Shown here: one piece after another, positions 6,855 to 15,258 of the stretch
How the letters are laid out: every line of letters starts with the position of its first letter
Position numbering within the stretch: position 1 is the stretch's first letter
The notes under the pieces: generated by a model
Database searches by the model: none
Told to the model about the DNA's origin: nothing
Seen by the model: only the letters and a program-made list of their open reading frames with translations
Translations under genes and position numbers: made by a program
Assembly: GCA_964541255.1 (NCBI GenBank)
Contig: CAZIPL010000011.1
Coordinates: 1 to 34,696, forward strand
From: CAYOSU01 sp964541255
GTDB lineage: Bacteria; Bacillota; Clostridia; Christensenellales; CAMQZB01
Length of the DNA stretch: 34,696 nucleotides
Direction of reading: 5' to 3'

Positions 6855-6971
6855 ATGATAAATTCTTTCAAAACACTAATCCCCCCTACTGGCTTTGTCG
6901 CCGATGAACAGTTTAACAAGTCGCTCGAGTTTTGCGGATTGGTTTATACATTGATAGTTTCACTCGATTGA
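6855..6971 (+). CDS. 38-residue ORF with a good ribosome-binding site, function unknown
   Basis: AAGGAG (6842-6847) lies 7 nt before the ATG. The peptide starts MINSFKTLIPPTGFVADEQF and ends at TGA 6971, inside dispersed repeat copy B. The ribosome-binding site abuts the -35 box of the divergent candidate sRNA. No plus-strand promoter is evident. It may be a truncated gene whose 3' part was replaced by the repeat. Confidence 0.3.
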   Translation: MINSFKTLIPPTGFVADEQFNKSLEFCGLVYTLIVSLD

Positions 6972-7027
6972 GTCTCATCGTCGTTTTTTTTTTGCGGGAT
7001 TTTCAAATCTTTGGTTGTAGTATTATA
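6949..7027. repeat. Dispersed repeat copy B
   Basis: This is the partner of 1427-1500, with the same start (CATTGATAGTTTCACTCGATTGAG) and end (ATTTTCAAATCTTTGGTTGTAGTAT) and a T-run in the middle. The stretch from here to 7297 otherwise holds only the MFS promoter and an AT-rich leader. Confidence 0.6.
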
Positions 7028-7068
7028 AGCGAAAAGCAATTCAAAAAATAGCAAATCGATAAAAAGTA

Positions 7069-7097
7069 TTGAAAAGGGATTAAATATGTGTTAAAAT
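7069..7097 (+). promoter_or_regulatory. Promoter for the first MFS transporter
   Basis: TTGAAA (7069-7074), a 17-bp spacer and TAAAAT (7092-7097). The leader to 7298 is long (about 190 nt) and AT-rich, with no clear terminator. Confidence 0.55.
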
Positions 7098-7297
7098 TTA
7101 TACATCAAGTGCAATAGTTGTTTATTGAATATTATCAAAAAAGCGGCGTTTTTTCTTAGGCATAAAAGCTGTTCATTTTCAATAGTCATTTCAAAAGTAT
7201 CAAAGAGGTTTTGAAGATTCTAAAAACGACTTTCTTGAGGAAAAACTATTAAGAACGACTATTTGTTCGATTGCAATATTGCGCTAAAGGAGATTTT

Positions 7298-8620
7298 ATG
7301 AACGACAAGAAACTTACCAAAAAAGAACGCGCGTGGGTGCTTTATGACGTTGCGAACTCCGCATTCGTATTGATTTTGACCGCGCTGCTTCCGATTTATT
7401 ACGGAGCTATTGCCCGTCAGCAAGGAATGACAGAGGCTCAGATAACCGCTGTTTTCGGAACGATGCTCTCAATCTCTGCGCTAATAATTGCGATAATATC
7501 TCCCGTTCTCGGCGCTATTGCCGACAACAAGGGAATGAGAAAGAAAATGTTTTTATTCTTCCTTGTGATAGGCGTTGCGGCGTGCTTGATTTTCGGGCTG
7601 TCTCAAAGTATTGTCTATATTGCCGTTATGATGGCAATTTCGAAATTAGGCTTCCAAGGCTCTTGCGTATTTTACGATTCGATGCTCGTTGACATAACGA
7701 CGGATGAGAGAATGGACAGAGTTTCAAGCGCGGGATATGCGTGGGGATATATCGGAAGCTGTATTCCGTTTATAGTATGTCTTGTTATATACGTATTCTC
7801 GTCTATGGAAATCGGTGGGAAGATACTTTTGCCGTTTGACAGCAACACGGCGATCGTTATCGGCATGATAATTACGGGAATTTGGTGGTTTGTACTTTCG
7901 GTTCCTCTTCTCAAAACCTATGAGCAGGTACACGGCGTTGATCCTACTCCCCATCAAGTCAGAGATTCTTTCAAGAAAATCGGCGACACGTTCAAGCATG
8001 TCAAGGAATATAAAGAATGCTTTATGTTTATTCTTGCGTTCTTCTTCTTTATCAACGGCGTTACGACGATTATCGGGATGAGTATCAACTATGCGCAGAA
8101 CGTTTTAGGCGCGGACGCAATTTCGAGTATTTTGATGGTCGTTGCGCTTTTGATGACGCAGTTCGTTGCTTTCCCGTTTGCGATTTTGTTCGGCAAGCTT
8201 GCGGATAAATATAGCCCGAGATGGCTCATAATGGCGGCAATTATCGGATATACGCTCATTTGCATATACGGATATTTCATGAATAGCATTGTGGATTTCT
8301 TTATTCTCGCCTTTTTCGTGGGTCTTTTCCAAGGCGGCATTCAAGCGCTTTCTCGCTCGTACTTTGCGAAGCTCGTTCCTAAGGATAAGTCAAACGAATT
8401 GTTCGGCGTGTTTGATATTTCGGGTAAAGGCGCCGCGATAGTAGGCCCTGCGTTTATGTCTCTTGCAACCATTCTTACAAACTCCGCAAGATGGGGAATA
8501 GTTGCGCTTATCGTATTCTTTATTCTCGGAGGGGTAATTCTTATTCTTATTCCGAAGAATAAAGCCGATCTTCCCAACGAAGAATATAGGCGCCTTAAAC
8601 GCGAAGAAGAAAAGGATTAA
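7298..8620 (+). CDS. MFS transporter of the Atg22/UMF1 type
   Basis: This 440-residue protein has about 12 predicted membrane segments. The N-terminal signature RAWVLYDVANSAFVLIL matches the Atg22-like (vacuole effluxer, UMF1) branch of the major facilitator superfamily, whose bacterial members have mostly unknown substrates. Loop motifs ADNKGMRKK and ADKYSPRW after TM2 and TM8 fit the MFS G-x-L-a-D pattern. The first-codon choice rests on AAAGGAG 7 nt before ATG 7298; an in-frame ATG 27 nt upstream has no such site. The C-terminus is charged (NEEYRRLKREEEKD). Export or uptake of small metabolites is likely, but the direction cannot be told. Confidence 0.87.
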   Translation: MNDKKLTKKERAWVLYDVANSAFVLILTALLPIYYGAIARQQGMTEAQITAVFGTMLSISALIIAIISPVLGAIADNKGMRKKMFLFFLVIGVAACLIFGLSQSIVYIAVMMAISKLGFQGSCVFYDSMLVDITTDERMDRVSSAGYAWGYIGSCIPFIVCLVIYVFSSMEIGGKILLPFDSNTAIVIGMIITGIWWFVLSVPLLKTYEQVHGVDPTPHQVRDSFKKIGDTFKHVKEYKECFMFILAFFFFINGVTTIIGMSINYAQNVLGADAISSILMVVALLMTQFVAFPFAILFGKLADKYSPRWLIMAAIIGYTLICIYGYFMNSIVDFFILAFFVGLFQGGIQALSRSYFAKLVPKDKSNELFGVFDISGKGAAIVGPAFMSLATILTNSARWGIVALIVFFILGGVILILIPKNKADLPNEEYRRLKREEEKD

Positions 8621-8640
8621 TTATTCGTTTCGGTTTGATA

Positions 8641-8669
8641 TTGACTACGCCGAATTAATGTGATAAAAT
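8641..8669 (+). promoter_or_regulatory. Promoter for the second MFS transporter
   Basis: TTGACT (8641-8646), a 17-bp spacer and TAAAAT (8664-8669), preceded by TGTGA. It lies in the 104-bp gap between the two transporter genes, so the second gene can be expressed separately. Confidence 0.65.
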
Positions 8670-8724
8670 TTTAGTGTCGAAAAAACATCGTTTTTCGAAC
8701 AATTGATAAAATCGAGGGAGAAAT

Positions 8725-10074
8725 ATGACCGCGACGGATAAAAAACCTATGAGTAAGGCTAAGTTCTGGGTGCTTTTGTGGGGATTGGGACTTGCAGGAC
8801 AGCTTTGTTGGAACATCGAAAACCAATGGTTTTCAAATTTTGTGTACGCAAAAATAGCGCCTTGGCCGGGCGTCGTTTCGGCAATGGTTGCACTTTCTGC
8901 GTTCGCTACGGCGTTTTCGACGTTTTTCTTCGGAACGCTTTCGGACAGAATCGGAAGCAGAAGAAAGCTTTTGTGGATAGGCTATATCCTTTGGGGAATA
9001 TTCACGATAGTTTTCGGCTTGACGGAATTTATTAAAACGGACGGAGTGGAAAGCTCTGTCGTCGTTGCGAGTGTATTTGTCGTTGTATTCGACTCCGTTA
9101 TGAGCTTTTTCGGCTCTATGGGCAACGATTCGGGCTTTAACGCTTGGACTAACGATATGATGACGGACGAAAACAGAGGCGGAATCGGTGCGGCGATAGC
9201 AACGCAGCCCGTAATCTGTACGATTGTCGGCACCGTTTTGGGCGGAATTATCGTCGGAGAACAGAATAATTATATGTTGCTGTTCATCGTCTTCGGTGTT
9301 TTCGTTATTATCGTCGGAATTCTTGCGCTTTTATTTATGCAAGACAGCCCTGACCTTAAACCCGTTGTTAAAGGAACGTTCTGGCAACAGTTCGCAAGCG
9401 TTTTCAATTTTAAAAAGTTCTTCGCAATGAAAGAGCTTGTTTGGGTGAACGTCTTCGTTACGGTATATTTTATCGGCTTCAATTGCTATTTCTCTTATAT
9501 GGGAATATATATGATTAACTATCTCGGATTTTCTGCGGATATGATGGGATATATCGAGGGCGTCGGTCTTGTTTTCGCTATGGCTCTTGCTATTCCGGCG
9601 ACGGGTCTTATCAACAAAAACAAATCGCCGATACTGTCTTACCTTTCCGTTATCTCGGCGGTAGTCGGTTGCTTGATATTGTATTTCTTTGTAAGCAAAG
9701 AAACGGTCAACGTCGAGAGCGTATGGAATCCCGTGCTCTTGATAGGAGTTTTCTTGGTAGGTGCAGGATACGTTATCATTTTGCAAACGTCCACCGTTTG
9801 GGCGAAACAGCTCTATCCCGACGACAGCCACGGTCAGTTCGAGGGAATAAGAATTTTGTTCTTCGTGCTTTTCCCGATGATCGCAGGCCCTGCGATTGCA
9901 AATCCGCTCATTAACAAGTTCGGTTTTTCCTATGTTGAGCATTATGCAACCGGCGACATCGCAGGAATGGCGCCTAACGGGGTAATATTCTTGGCGGGCG
10001 CAATCGCAACGGCATTTACCGTTATTCCGCTTTACTTTGCAACGAAGCATTTCAACAAGAGAATTAAAGGGTAA
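8725..10074 (+). CDS. MFS transporter, possibly sugar-related
   Basis: This 449-residue polytopic protein has about 12 membrane segments. Early motifs are FGTLSDRIGSRRK after TM2 (the MFS motif A) and WNIENQWFSNFVYAKIAP in TM1, a pattern I associate with clostridial MFS proteins near the sugar/cation (GPH or SLC45-like) branches. The substrate is not determinable from sequence. GAGGGAG lies 5 nt before the ATG. It follows the Atg22-type transporter on the same strand and a shared terminator ends the block at 10249-10278. Its location downstream of a fucosidase is suggestive, not proof, of a role in glycan sugar uptake. Confidence 0.85.
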   Translation: MTATDKKPMSKAKFWVLLWGLGLAGQLCWNIENQWFSNFVYAKIAPWPGVVSAMVALSAFATAFSTFFFGTLSDRIGSRRKLLWIGYILWGIFTIVFGLTEFIKTDGVESSVVVASVFVVVFDSVMSFFGSMGNDSGFNAWTNDMMTDENRGGIGAAIATQPVICTIVGTVLGGIIVGEQNNYMLLFIVFGVFVIIVGILALLFMQDSPDLKPVVKGTFWQQFASVFNFKKFFAMKELVWVNVFVTVYFIGFNCYFSYMGIYMINYLGFSADMMGYIEGVGLVFAMALAIPATGLINKNKSPILSYLSVISAVVGCLILYFFVSKETVNVESVWNPVLLIGVFLVGAGYVIILQTSTVWAKQLYPDDSHGQFEGIRILFFVLFPMIAGPAIANPLINKFGFSYVEHYATGDIAGMAPNGVIFLAGAIATAFTVIPLYFATKHFNKRIKG

Positions 10075-10248
10075 TAATAAGAAGTTGCGTTTTATTCAAT
10101 GTTTTGTGTCTAACGCTTGAAAAACTACGAACTTCAAATTCCTTCAAGCACGTTTGCGTGTGTGGGGTAGTGACACAATCAATTTAGGCAAAAGCGATAG
10201 TATAGTTTGAGTAAAACAACAAAACAACAACGCTTTTAAGCAAAAATC

Positions 10249-10278
10249 AAGCCGCAATCTTTTGACTGCGGCTTTTTT
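10249..10278 (+). terminator. Intrinsic terminator between convergent genes
   Basis: AAGCCGCA (10249-10256) pairs with TGCGGCTT (10267-10274), and the T-run extends to 10278. It ends the MFS transcript. The 170 bp between 10075 and this hairpin show nothing coding. Confidence 0.8.
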
Positions 10279-10383
10279 ATTTAAGATAATTTTGCTGTTT
10301 GGTTTTGAAAATACATTGAGATTTGCTTGAAAATATTGACTTTTATGTTTTTATCAAGAAAACTTCGAAAAATTGCAAAGACC

Positions 10384-11751
10384 TTATTGCATCTTTCCTA
10401 CCTTAGTCCAAAGCTTGTCGGCTTTTTCTTTCCACTTCTCGTATCCGTCGGGGTTTTTGGGGAAATTCAAATAAAGCTTTTTGAGCTTTCCTCCGTACTT
10501 TAATCCGTCGGCAAAGCCTTTAATCGTTTTTAGACTTACGTTGCCGGAGAAAATTCCGCACAAAATCCCGAAAACAAAGTGCATCGAGTCCTTAAACGGA
10601 GTTTCGGAAGGTGGCATCGTCTTGCCGCCGTCGAAGAATCTGTCGTCGAAGATGACGGACTTTTTGAAAAGGTATTCCCACTCTTCCATTGTCGCACGAA
10701 CGGCTTTTGTGAAAAGCGCTCTCGTCGAAGCAAAGTCCGCGCCTTGAGCGATGTTATAATCGACATTGATTTGCCAAAGGGCTTCTTTTGATGTGTCGTT
10801 GTTTTTTAGCGCCTTGTCGAGAACTTCGGCAACTATATTCATTTGCTCCATGCTGCTCGTAACGCCCTCGCCGTTATTCGGTTTTGTCAATGCGCCCGCA
10901 TCGCCCGTTACGATATAATTATCCGCAACAAAAGAATAAGGCGGGCGGGAATACGGAGTCGTTCCGCGTTCGAAACGCATAATTTCATGCTCGGGAAGTT
11001 TTATGTTTTGCTCGAAAGTCTTAAATACATCTTCTCCGTGGTCGTAGCTTACGCATGCGCCTATTCCGATAATCGCTTCCGATCCGTCGGAAGAGCAAGG
11101 GGCGAGCCATGTTTTGTAATACGTCCAGCTTGTAGAGACGAATTTTCCCGACGCGTCAACGTAATCCTCGGGGTTTTTGAGCTTGACGTAACGAAGAATG
11201 ACGTAGAATTTGTCGTTGCCGCCAAGAGGTGCGTTTTCGACGATAAATCCGTCGGGCAAACTCGTACGGGGCTTTGCGTCGGCGCCCGTGCAGTCGATAA
11301 CTACCTTTGCGCGAATCTCCTCAACGCCGTTTTCAGTATCGAATTTCGCGCCGACTATTTTGCCGTTCTCGAAAATAAACTTGGAAAAATCATATCCGAA
11401 CTCGAACGTTGCGCCCTCTGCGATGGCTTGTTCTCGCATAAGAGCTATGTATTCGGGCATATGCATTCCGACTACTTCGTCGTAGTTATATTTCGGATAG
11501 TTGTCGTGCGGCGAGTAAGTATAGTTGTCGGCAAACTCGAATTCATAGACGCCGTCGCCTTTTTGCGGGCAGGGAAGATTGTATTTCTTCATTTCACGAC
11601 GAGTCATATGGAAAATATCGAGGCGTTTGCCCAACGTTTCTTTTGTTAGTCTGTCTACGGAAAGAACCTTGTGACCTTGTTTTGCAAGAAGCCTTGCGAT
11701 GTAACAGCCCGACGTTGCGGAGCCGATTATCAATACGTCTGTGTTTTTCAT
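10384..11751 (-). CDS. FAD-dependent reductase of the geranylgeranyl reductase type
   Basis: This 455-residue flavoprotein starts with a Rossmann segment, DVLIIGSATSGCYIARLLAK, where the FAD-binding GxGxxG is GSATSG. A later VVIDCTGADAKPR and the FAD-proximal VTGDAGALTKPNNGEG (about residues 279-294) are typical of the geranylgeranyl reductase/ChlP and digeranylgeranylglycerophospholipid reductase group within the PHBH-like fold. Members hydrogenate isoprenoid chains or oxidise small metabolites, so the substrate is open. AAGGGG lies 8 nt before the ATG. It has its own promoter, and convergent transcription meets the MFS terminator at 10249-10278. Confidence 0.8.
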   Translation of the reverse strand: MKNTDVLIIGSATSGCYIARLLAKQGHKVLSVDRLTKETLGKRLDIFHMTRREMKKYNLPCPQKGDGVYEFEFADNYTYSPHDNYPKYNYDEVVGMHMPEYIALMREQAIAEGATFEFGYDFSKFIFENGKIVGAKFDTENGVEEIRAKVVIDCTGADAKPRTSLPDGFIVENAPLGGNDKFYVILRYVKLKNPEDYVDASGKFVSTSWTYYKTWLAPCSSDGSEAIIGIGACVSYDHGEDVFKTFEQNIKLPEHEIMRFERGTTPYSRPPYSFVADNYIVTGDAGALTKPNNGEGVTSSMEQMNIVAEVLDKALKNNDTSKEALWQINVDYNIAQGADFASTRALFTKAVRATMEEWEYLFKKSVIFDDRFFDGGKTMPPSETPFKDSMHFVFGILCGIFSGNVSLKTIKGFADGLKYGGKLKKLYLNFPKNPDGYEKWKEKADKLWTKVGKMQ

Positions 11752-11779
11752 ATCGTTTCCCCTTGTTTTATATATCTAT

Positions 11780-11808
11780 ATTTTATCACCGCAAAAAGGC
11801 GGTGTCAA
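11780..11808 (-). promoter_or_regulatory. Promoter with an inverted repeat in its spacer, for the flavoprotein reductase
   Basis: On the minus strand TTGACA (11808-11803), a 17-bp spacer and TAAAAT (11785-11780). CACCGC (11787-11792) and GCGGTG (11799-11804) form a perfect inverted repeat inside the spacer, touching the -35, so a bound repressor would block RNA polymerase. Confidence 0.65.
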
Positions 11809-11934
11809 TACCGAAAACGAAGAAGAATTCGTTTTTGGGTTGATGATATTTATCTTTCTAAATACCGTTTGATATTATTTTTAACTAAACTAATAATTAT
11901 CGCGTTAGGTTAAAATGTGAAAAGACATAACACT

Positions 11935-11963
11935 TTGCGAAATTCAACTTCTTGCATTATAAT
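11935..11963 (+). promoter_or_regulatory. Orphan promoter-like element
   Basis: TTGCGA (11935-11940), a 17-bp spacer and TATAAT (11958-11963). Only a 57-codon frame from an ATG at about 12007 without a ribosome-binding site lies directly downstream, plus an ACTTCT/AGAAGT hairpin. It may be chance, a small RNA start, or a distal promoter for the aldo/keto reductase gene. The rest of 11809-12168 shows nothing I can support. Confidence 0.3.
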
Positions 11964-12168
11964 TAACGTAGAAACACTGCGAAGCTCTAAACCCTTGCAA
12001 GCAAGTATGGAACTTCTTGTATCGCGAGAAGTTACTCGTAGGTTTTGTAAATCGATTGAGTTATTGATAAATTGCGCACGGCTTTCACCGGATAAGATTT
12101 TCTCTTCGTTTGCTGTTGGGAGGTTCTTATTGGTGGATTATGCAACGCAATTCAAGACTATTTTGCTG

Positions 12169-12197
12169 TTGCAATTGTAATACTTTAATGGTATTAT
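12169..12197 (+). promoter_or_regulatory. Promoter for the aldo/keto reductase gene
   Basis: TTGCAA (12169-12174), a 17-bp spacer and TATTAT (12192-12197), about 75 nt before the start codon. Confidence 0.55.
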
Positions 12198-12274
12198 ATA
12201 TAAAAGCGATATGATGACTGTTATTTGTTTTATCGCGAAAAAGGCAATTGAAAAAGAGAGTAAAGGAGTGTTTT

Positions 12275-13240
12275 ATGGGAAACGATATGATTTACGGAGA
12301 GATTCAAAACGTTGACAAAAAGGTTTCGAGAATATTCGCAGGCACGACGTCCATATATGCCGTAAAGGACAAGAACGCGTATTTCGACGAGCTTATTAAT
12401 CTCGGCGTCAATGCGTTCGACTTGGCGAGAGTTTATTACGGTGCCGAAAAAGCGATGGGCGAATGGCTTGAAAAGAGCGGAAAAAGGGACGAAGTGGTGC
12501 TTCTATCGAAGTGTTGCCATCCGAGTATGTTCGGCAAAAAGAGAGTAAACAAAAAAGAGCTATTGAAAGATTTTGCTAAGTCCACCAAAGAGCTTCATAC
12601 AGACAAAATCGACATATATCTTTTGCATAGAGACGACGAAACAATCGCAGTAGACGAAATCGTCGAAACAATGAACGAGCTGCATGCAAAAGGCAAAGTC
12701 GGCGCGTTCGGCGGCTCGAACTGGTCTCACCAAAGAATCGAAGAGGCGAACGAATATGCCTACAAGAAAGGTCTTGTGCCTTTTGTCGCGTCGAGCCCGA
12801 ATTTCACTCTTGCAGAAAGCGTCACCGATCCGTGGGGCGGCGGATGCGTATCTTTAACCGCAAAAGATAATGTCGACGCGATTGAGTGGTACAAAAAGAG
12901 CAATATGCCAGTTATCGCATATTCGAGCTTGGCGGGAGGCTTGTTCTCGGGAAGAATAAACAAAGACAGAAGCAATATCAACGAGGTATTGTCTAGACCT
13001 GCGATTAAAGGCTTTGTTTCAGAAGAAAACCTCGAAAGGTTGACAAGAGTCGAAAAGCTTGCCGAGGAAAAGAGCGTAAGCGTGGCACAAATCGCAATGG
13101 CATATGTCAATTGCTATCCATTGAATACCTTTGCCGTCGTATCGACAAGAAATCCGTCGTCGATGAAAGCGAATATCGATGCGCTTAACATTAAGCTTAC
13201 AGATGAGGAAATGAAATATCTTAATCTTGAAGACAGATAA
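12275..13240 (+). CDS. Aldo/keto reductase
   Basis: AKRs reduce aldehydes or ketones with NAD(P)H. The 321-residue protein has the (alpha/beta)8 layout and the four catalytic residues: Asp49 and Tyr54 in NAFDLARVYYGAEKAMG, Lys79 in LLSKCCHP, and His118 in IYLLHRDD. The C-terminal NAD(P) pocket sequence VVSTRNPSSMKANIDAL is typical. I chose ATG 12275 because AAAGGAG lies 7 nt upstream; an ATG 27 nt earlier is in frame but has no site. The substrate is unknown. The next gene, an SDR, is 128 bp downstream with a separate promoter, so the two oxidoreductases are neighbours but not clearly one operon. Confidence 0.9.
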   Translation: MGNDMIYGEIQNVDKKVSRIFAGTTSIYAVKDKNAYFDELINLGVNAFDLARVYYGAEKAMGEWLEKSGKRDEVVLLSKCCHPSMFGKKRVNKKELLKDFAKSTKELHTDKIDIYLLHRDDETIAVDEIVETMNELHAKGKVGAFGGSNWSHQRIEEANEYAYKKGLVPFVASSPNFTLAESVTDPWGGGCVSLTAKDNVDAIEWYKKSNMPVIAYSSLAGGLFSGRINKDRSNINEVLSRPAIKGFVSEENLERLTRVEKLAEEKSVSVAQIAMAYVNCYPLNTFAVVSTRNPSSMKANIDALNIKLTDEEMKYLNLEDR

Positions 13241-13300
13241 GTTTTTCGGAATTGCAAAAAGACCGTTGTCAAAAGTTTAACAAAATTAGGGTGCGTAGTA

Positions 13301-13329
13301 TTGTATTTTCGAAAGAAGTGTGTTACAAT
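13301..13329 (+). promoter_or_regulatory. Promoter for the SDR gene
   Basis: TTGTAT (13301-13306), a 17-bp spacer and TACAAT (13324-13329) with TGTG just before the -10. The start codon is about 33 nt from the predicted transcription start. Confidence 0.6.
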
Positions 13330-13368
13330 AATTATATGAATTAGTTCATATAATAAAAGAGGTTAAAT

Positions 13369-14172
13369 ATGAAAACTGTAGTAATTACGGGAAGCGCAAG
13401 AGGCTTCGGTTTGGAAATGGCGAAAGTATTCAAGAAAAACGGATTGAACGTCGTATTGTCCGATATCAATCTCGAAAATCTTGAAAAAGCGCTCGCTACG
13501 ATTAAGGGAATTGAAAGTAATTCCGATGCGATGTCGGTTCCGTGCAACGTTACGGTAAGCGAAGAGGTCGAAAACCTTTATCTTAAAGCAAAAGAGGCAT
13601 TCGGCGGCGTTGATATTTGGATAAATAACGCCGGTGTAAATCAACCCGACAAGCCCGTTTACGAGCTTACGGAAAAAGAAATCCGTTTCCTTATCGACAT
13701 CGACGTCGTAGGTGCGATTATCGGAAGCAAGATTGCATTCAAATATATGAAAGAGCAAGGCTACGGACAGATATATAACGTCGAGGGTTACGGTAGCAAC
13801 GACGCTATGATGACGGGGCTTACCGTTTACGGAACGTCGAAACGCGCGATGACATATTTCACGCAGTCGCTTGCGAAAGAAAGCGAAGAATTGACGGGCG
13901 GAAAGGTCAAAGTTTGTAGGCTTACCCCGGGAATTATGATTACGGACTTTATCAAAACGGCGAACGGCGGAGCTACGAAGATAGAGCTTCCCGAAAAGAC
14001 GAAGAAAGTATATAACATTTTGGGTGATTACCCCGAAACGATTGCGGAATATATCGTTCCGAGAATGATTGCAAACGAAAAGAACAACGCAAAAATCGTT
14101 TGGCTGACAAATCGCAAAGCGTCGTGGAGATTTATGATGGCGGGATTTAATAAGAGAAACTTCTTTGATTGA
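13369..14172 (+). CDS. Short-chain dehydrogenase/reductase resembling NYC1/NOL
   Basis: This 267-residue SDR has the NAD(P) motif TGSARGFG at residues 7-14, the structural NNAG at 86-89 and the catalytic YGTSK (Tyr154, Lys158). The place where classical SDRs have the catalytic Ser (usually N-[IV]-S-S) reads NVEGYGSND, so the serine is not in its normal position. Plant chlorophyll b reductases NYC1 and NOL have a similar NMDGAGS pattern there, so this may be a bacterial relative of that group; that match is from memory. Its substrate is unknown. AGAGG lies 7 nt before the ATG. It ends at a bidirectional terminator. Confidence 0.85.
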   Translation: MKTVVITGSARGFGLEMAKVFKKNGLNVVLSDINLENLEKALATIKGIESNSDAMSVPCNVTVSEEVENLYLKAKEAFGGVDIWINNAGVNQPDKPVYELTEKEIRFLIDIDVVGAIIGSKIAFKYMKEQGYGQIYNVEGYGSNDAMMTGLTVYGTSKRAMTYFTQSLAKESEELTGGKVKVCRLTPGIMITDFIKTANGGATKIELPEKTKKVYNILGDYPETIAEYIVPRMIANEKNNAKIVWLTNRKASWRFMMAGFNKRNFFD

Positions 14173-14263
14173 GAAAAATCCTTGTTAGCAAGCATAGCAA
14201 AGAAAACACGTTCTAAGGTATTTATATAGCAATAAATCTAGAAAAAACAATAAAATACAAAGC

Positions 14264-14292
14264 AAAAAGTCCGACAAAAATCGGACTTTTTT
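14264..14292. terminator. Bidirectional terminator between SDR and hydrolase genes
   Basis: AAAAAGTCCGA (14264-14274) pairs perfectly with TCGGACTTTTT (14281-14291), with T-runs on both strands. It serves the SDR gene on the plus strand and the glpK-hydrolase operon on the minus strand. Confidence 0.88.
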
Positions 14293-14338
14293 GCTTTAAT
14301 AAGCAAATATTCTTTATAAATTTTTTGGTAATATGCAC

Positions 14339-15244
14339 TTATTTGTTGTTTTCATTGACAAAGTTCAAAATGTCGGTAAAAGGTGTCATATAATCCAATT
14401 CATTGAGGATTTCGTGGCGCATATTCGGATAAAGCTTCATCGAAACGTTTGTTAGACCCAAATCGCGATACATCGCAAAAAGGTCTTCAACGAGTTTTTT
14501 CGGTCCTCCGACGGGGTCGTTTTCTCCCGACACTATGAAAAGAGGCAAGTCTTTCGGGATGTTGCTTAAGCCTTCTTTTTTATAGAGAGATTTGAGTCCT
14601 TTGAAGAAGTATTTATAAAATCCCGCCGAGAACGTTACGTTGCAATACGGGTCGTTAAAATACTTTGTCGCGATTTCTTCATCTGCCGTAATCCACGCGC
14701 CCGTCGTGAATTGCTTGGAGTAGCTTCCGAAAGTGATTCCTGCGATCATTTTTGCGGGTGCGTCTTTTCCTTTGAAGGCGCAAGTTAAGTCTGCAATAAG
14801 CTTTCCGCCGACAACCATAGCTGCGGGCTGCTTAGCTGAGCCCATCAAAATGACCGCTTTAGGCAAGTGACATTTTTGAATGTATTTTTGGGAAAGGAAA
14901 GAGCCGTAGGAATGTCCCATATAAAAGAGTGGAAGCTCGGGATATTTTTTTGCGAGATATTCCGAAAGGAAGATTTGATCGTTAAGCGTTTCTTCGAAAA
15001 GGTCTCCGTTAACTACAAGGCTGACTTTCTTCGGATCGCCAGCGCTTTTGCCGTGTGCTCGGAGGTCGTTTCCGAAAACGAAATAGCCGTTTTCGTTCAT
15101 AAATCTCGCAAATCGGTCGTATCGCGAAGCGTGTTCCGCCATGCCGTGAGTGATTTGGAATACTCCCTTGGGGTTTTCTACGTCGTCCCAAAGAAGACAA
15201 TTAAGTTCATAACCGTCAAAAGATGTAATTTTGAATTCTTGCAT
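14339..15244 (-). CDS. Alpha/beta hydrolase, probable monoacylglycerol lipase
   Basis: This 301-residue protein belongs to the serine-aminopeptidase S33/Hydrolase_4 group, which includes monoacylglycerol lipases and lysophospholipases. Seen: the oxyanion-hole segment ITHGMAEHASRY, the nucleophile elbow GHSYGS with Ser112, Asp243 in SGENDPVGG and His277 in YPNMRHEILNE, completing the triad. No signal peptide. AGGTGAT is a good ribosome-binding site. It starts 14 nt after the glycerol kinase stop codon, so both are on one transcript. Context suggests that it releases glycerol from monoglycerides or similar esters for GlpK; this is inference. Confidence 0.87.
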   Translation of the reverse strand: MQEFKITSFDGYELNCLLWDDVENPKGVFQITHGMAEHASRYDRFARFMNENGYFVFGNDLRAHGKSAGDPKKVSLVVNGDLFEETLNDQIFLSEYLAKKYPELPLFYMGHSYGSFLSQKYIQKCHLPKAVILMGSAKQPAAMVVGGKLIADLTCAFKGKDAPAKMIAGITFGSYSKQFTTGAWITADEEIATKYFNDPYCNVTFSAGFYKYFFKGLKSLYKKEGLSNIPKDLPLFIVSGENDPVGGPKKLVEDLFAMYRDLGLTNVSMKLYPNMRHEILNELDYMTPFTDILNFVNENNK

Positions 15245-15258
15245 AATATCACCTCTTT

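Noticed and set aside
9331..10050. Minus-strand ORF (239 codons) opposite the second MFS gene
   Set aside because: Antisense shadow, very Arg/Tyr/Asn-rich, without membrane segments or motifs.
10843..11649. Plus-strand ORF (268 codons) opposite the flavoprotein reductase
   Set aside because: Antisense shadow with implausible composition. The minus-strand gene has clear FAD motifs and a promoter.
11917..12180. Plus-strand ORF (87 codons) before the aldo/keto reductase
   Set aside because: No ribosome-binding site, overlaps two promoter-like elements and has no recognisable family.
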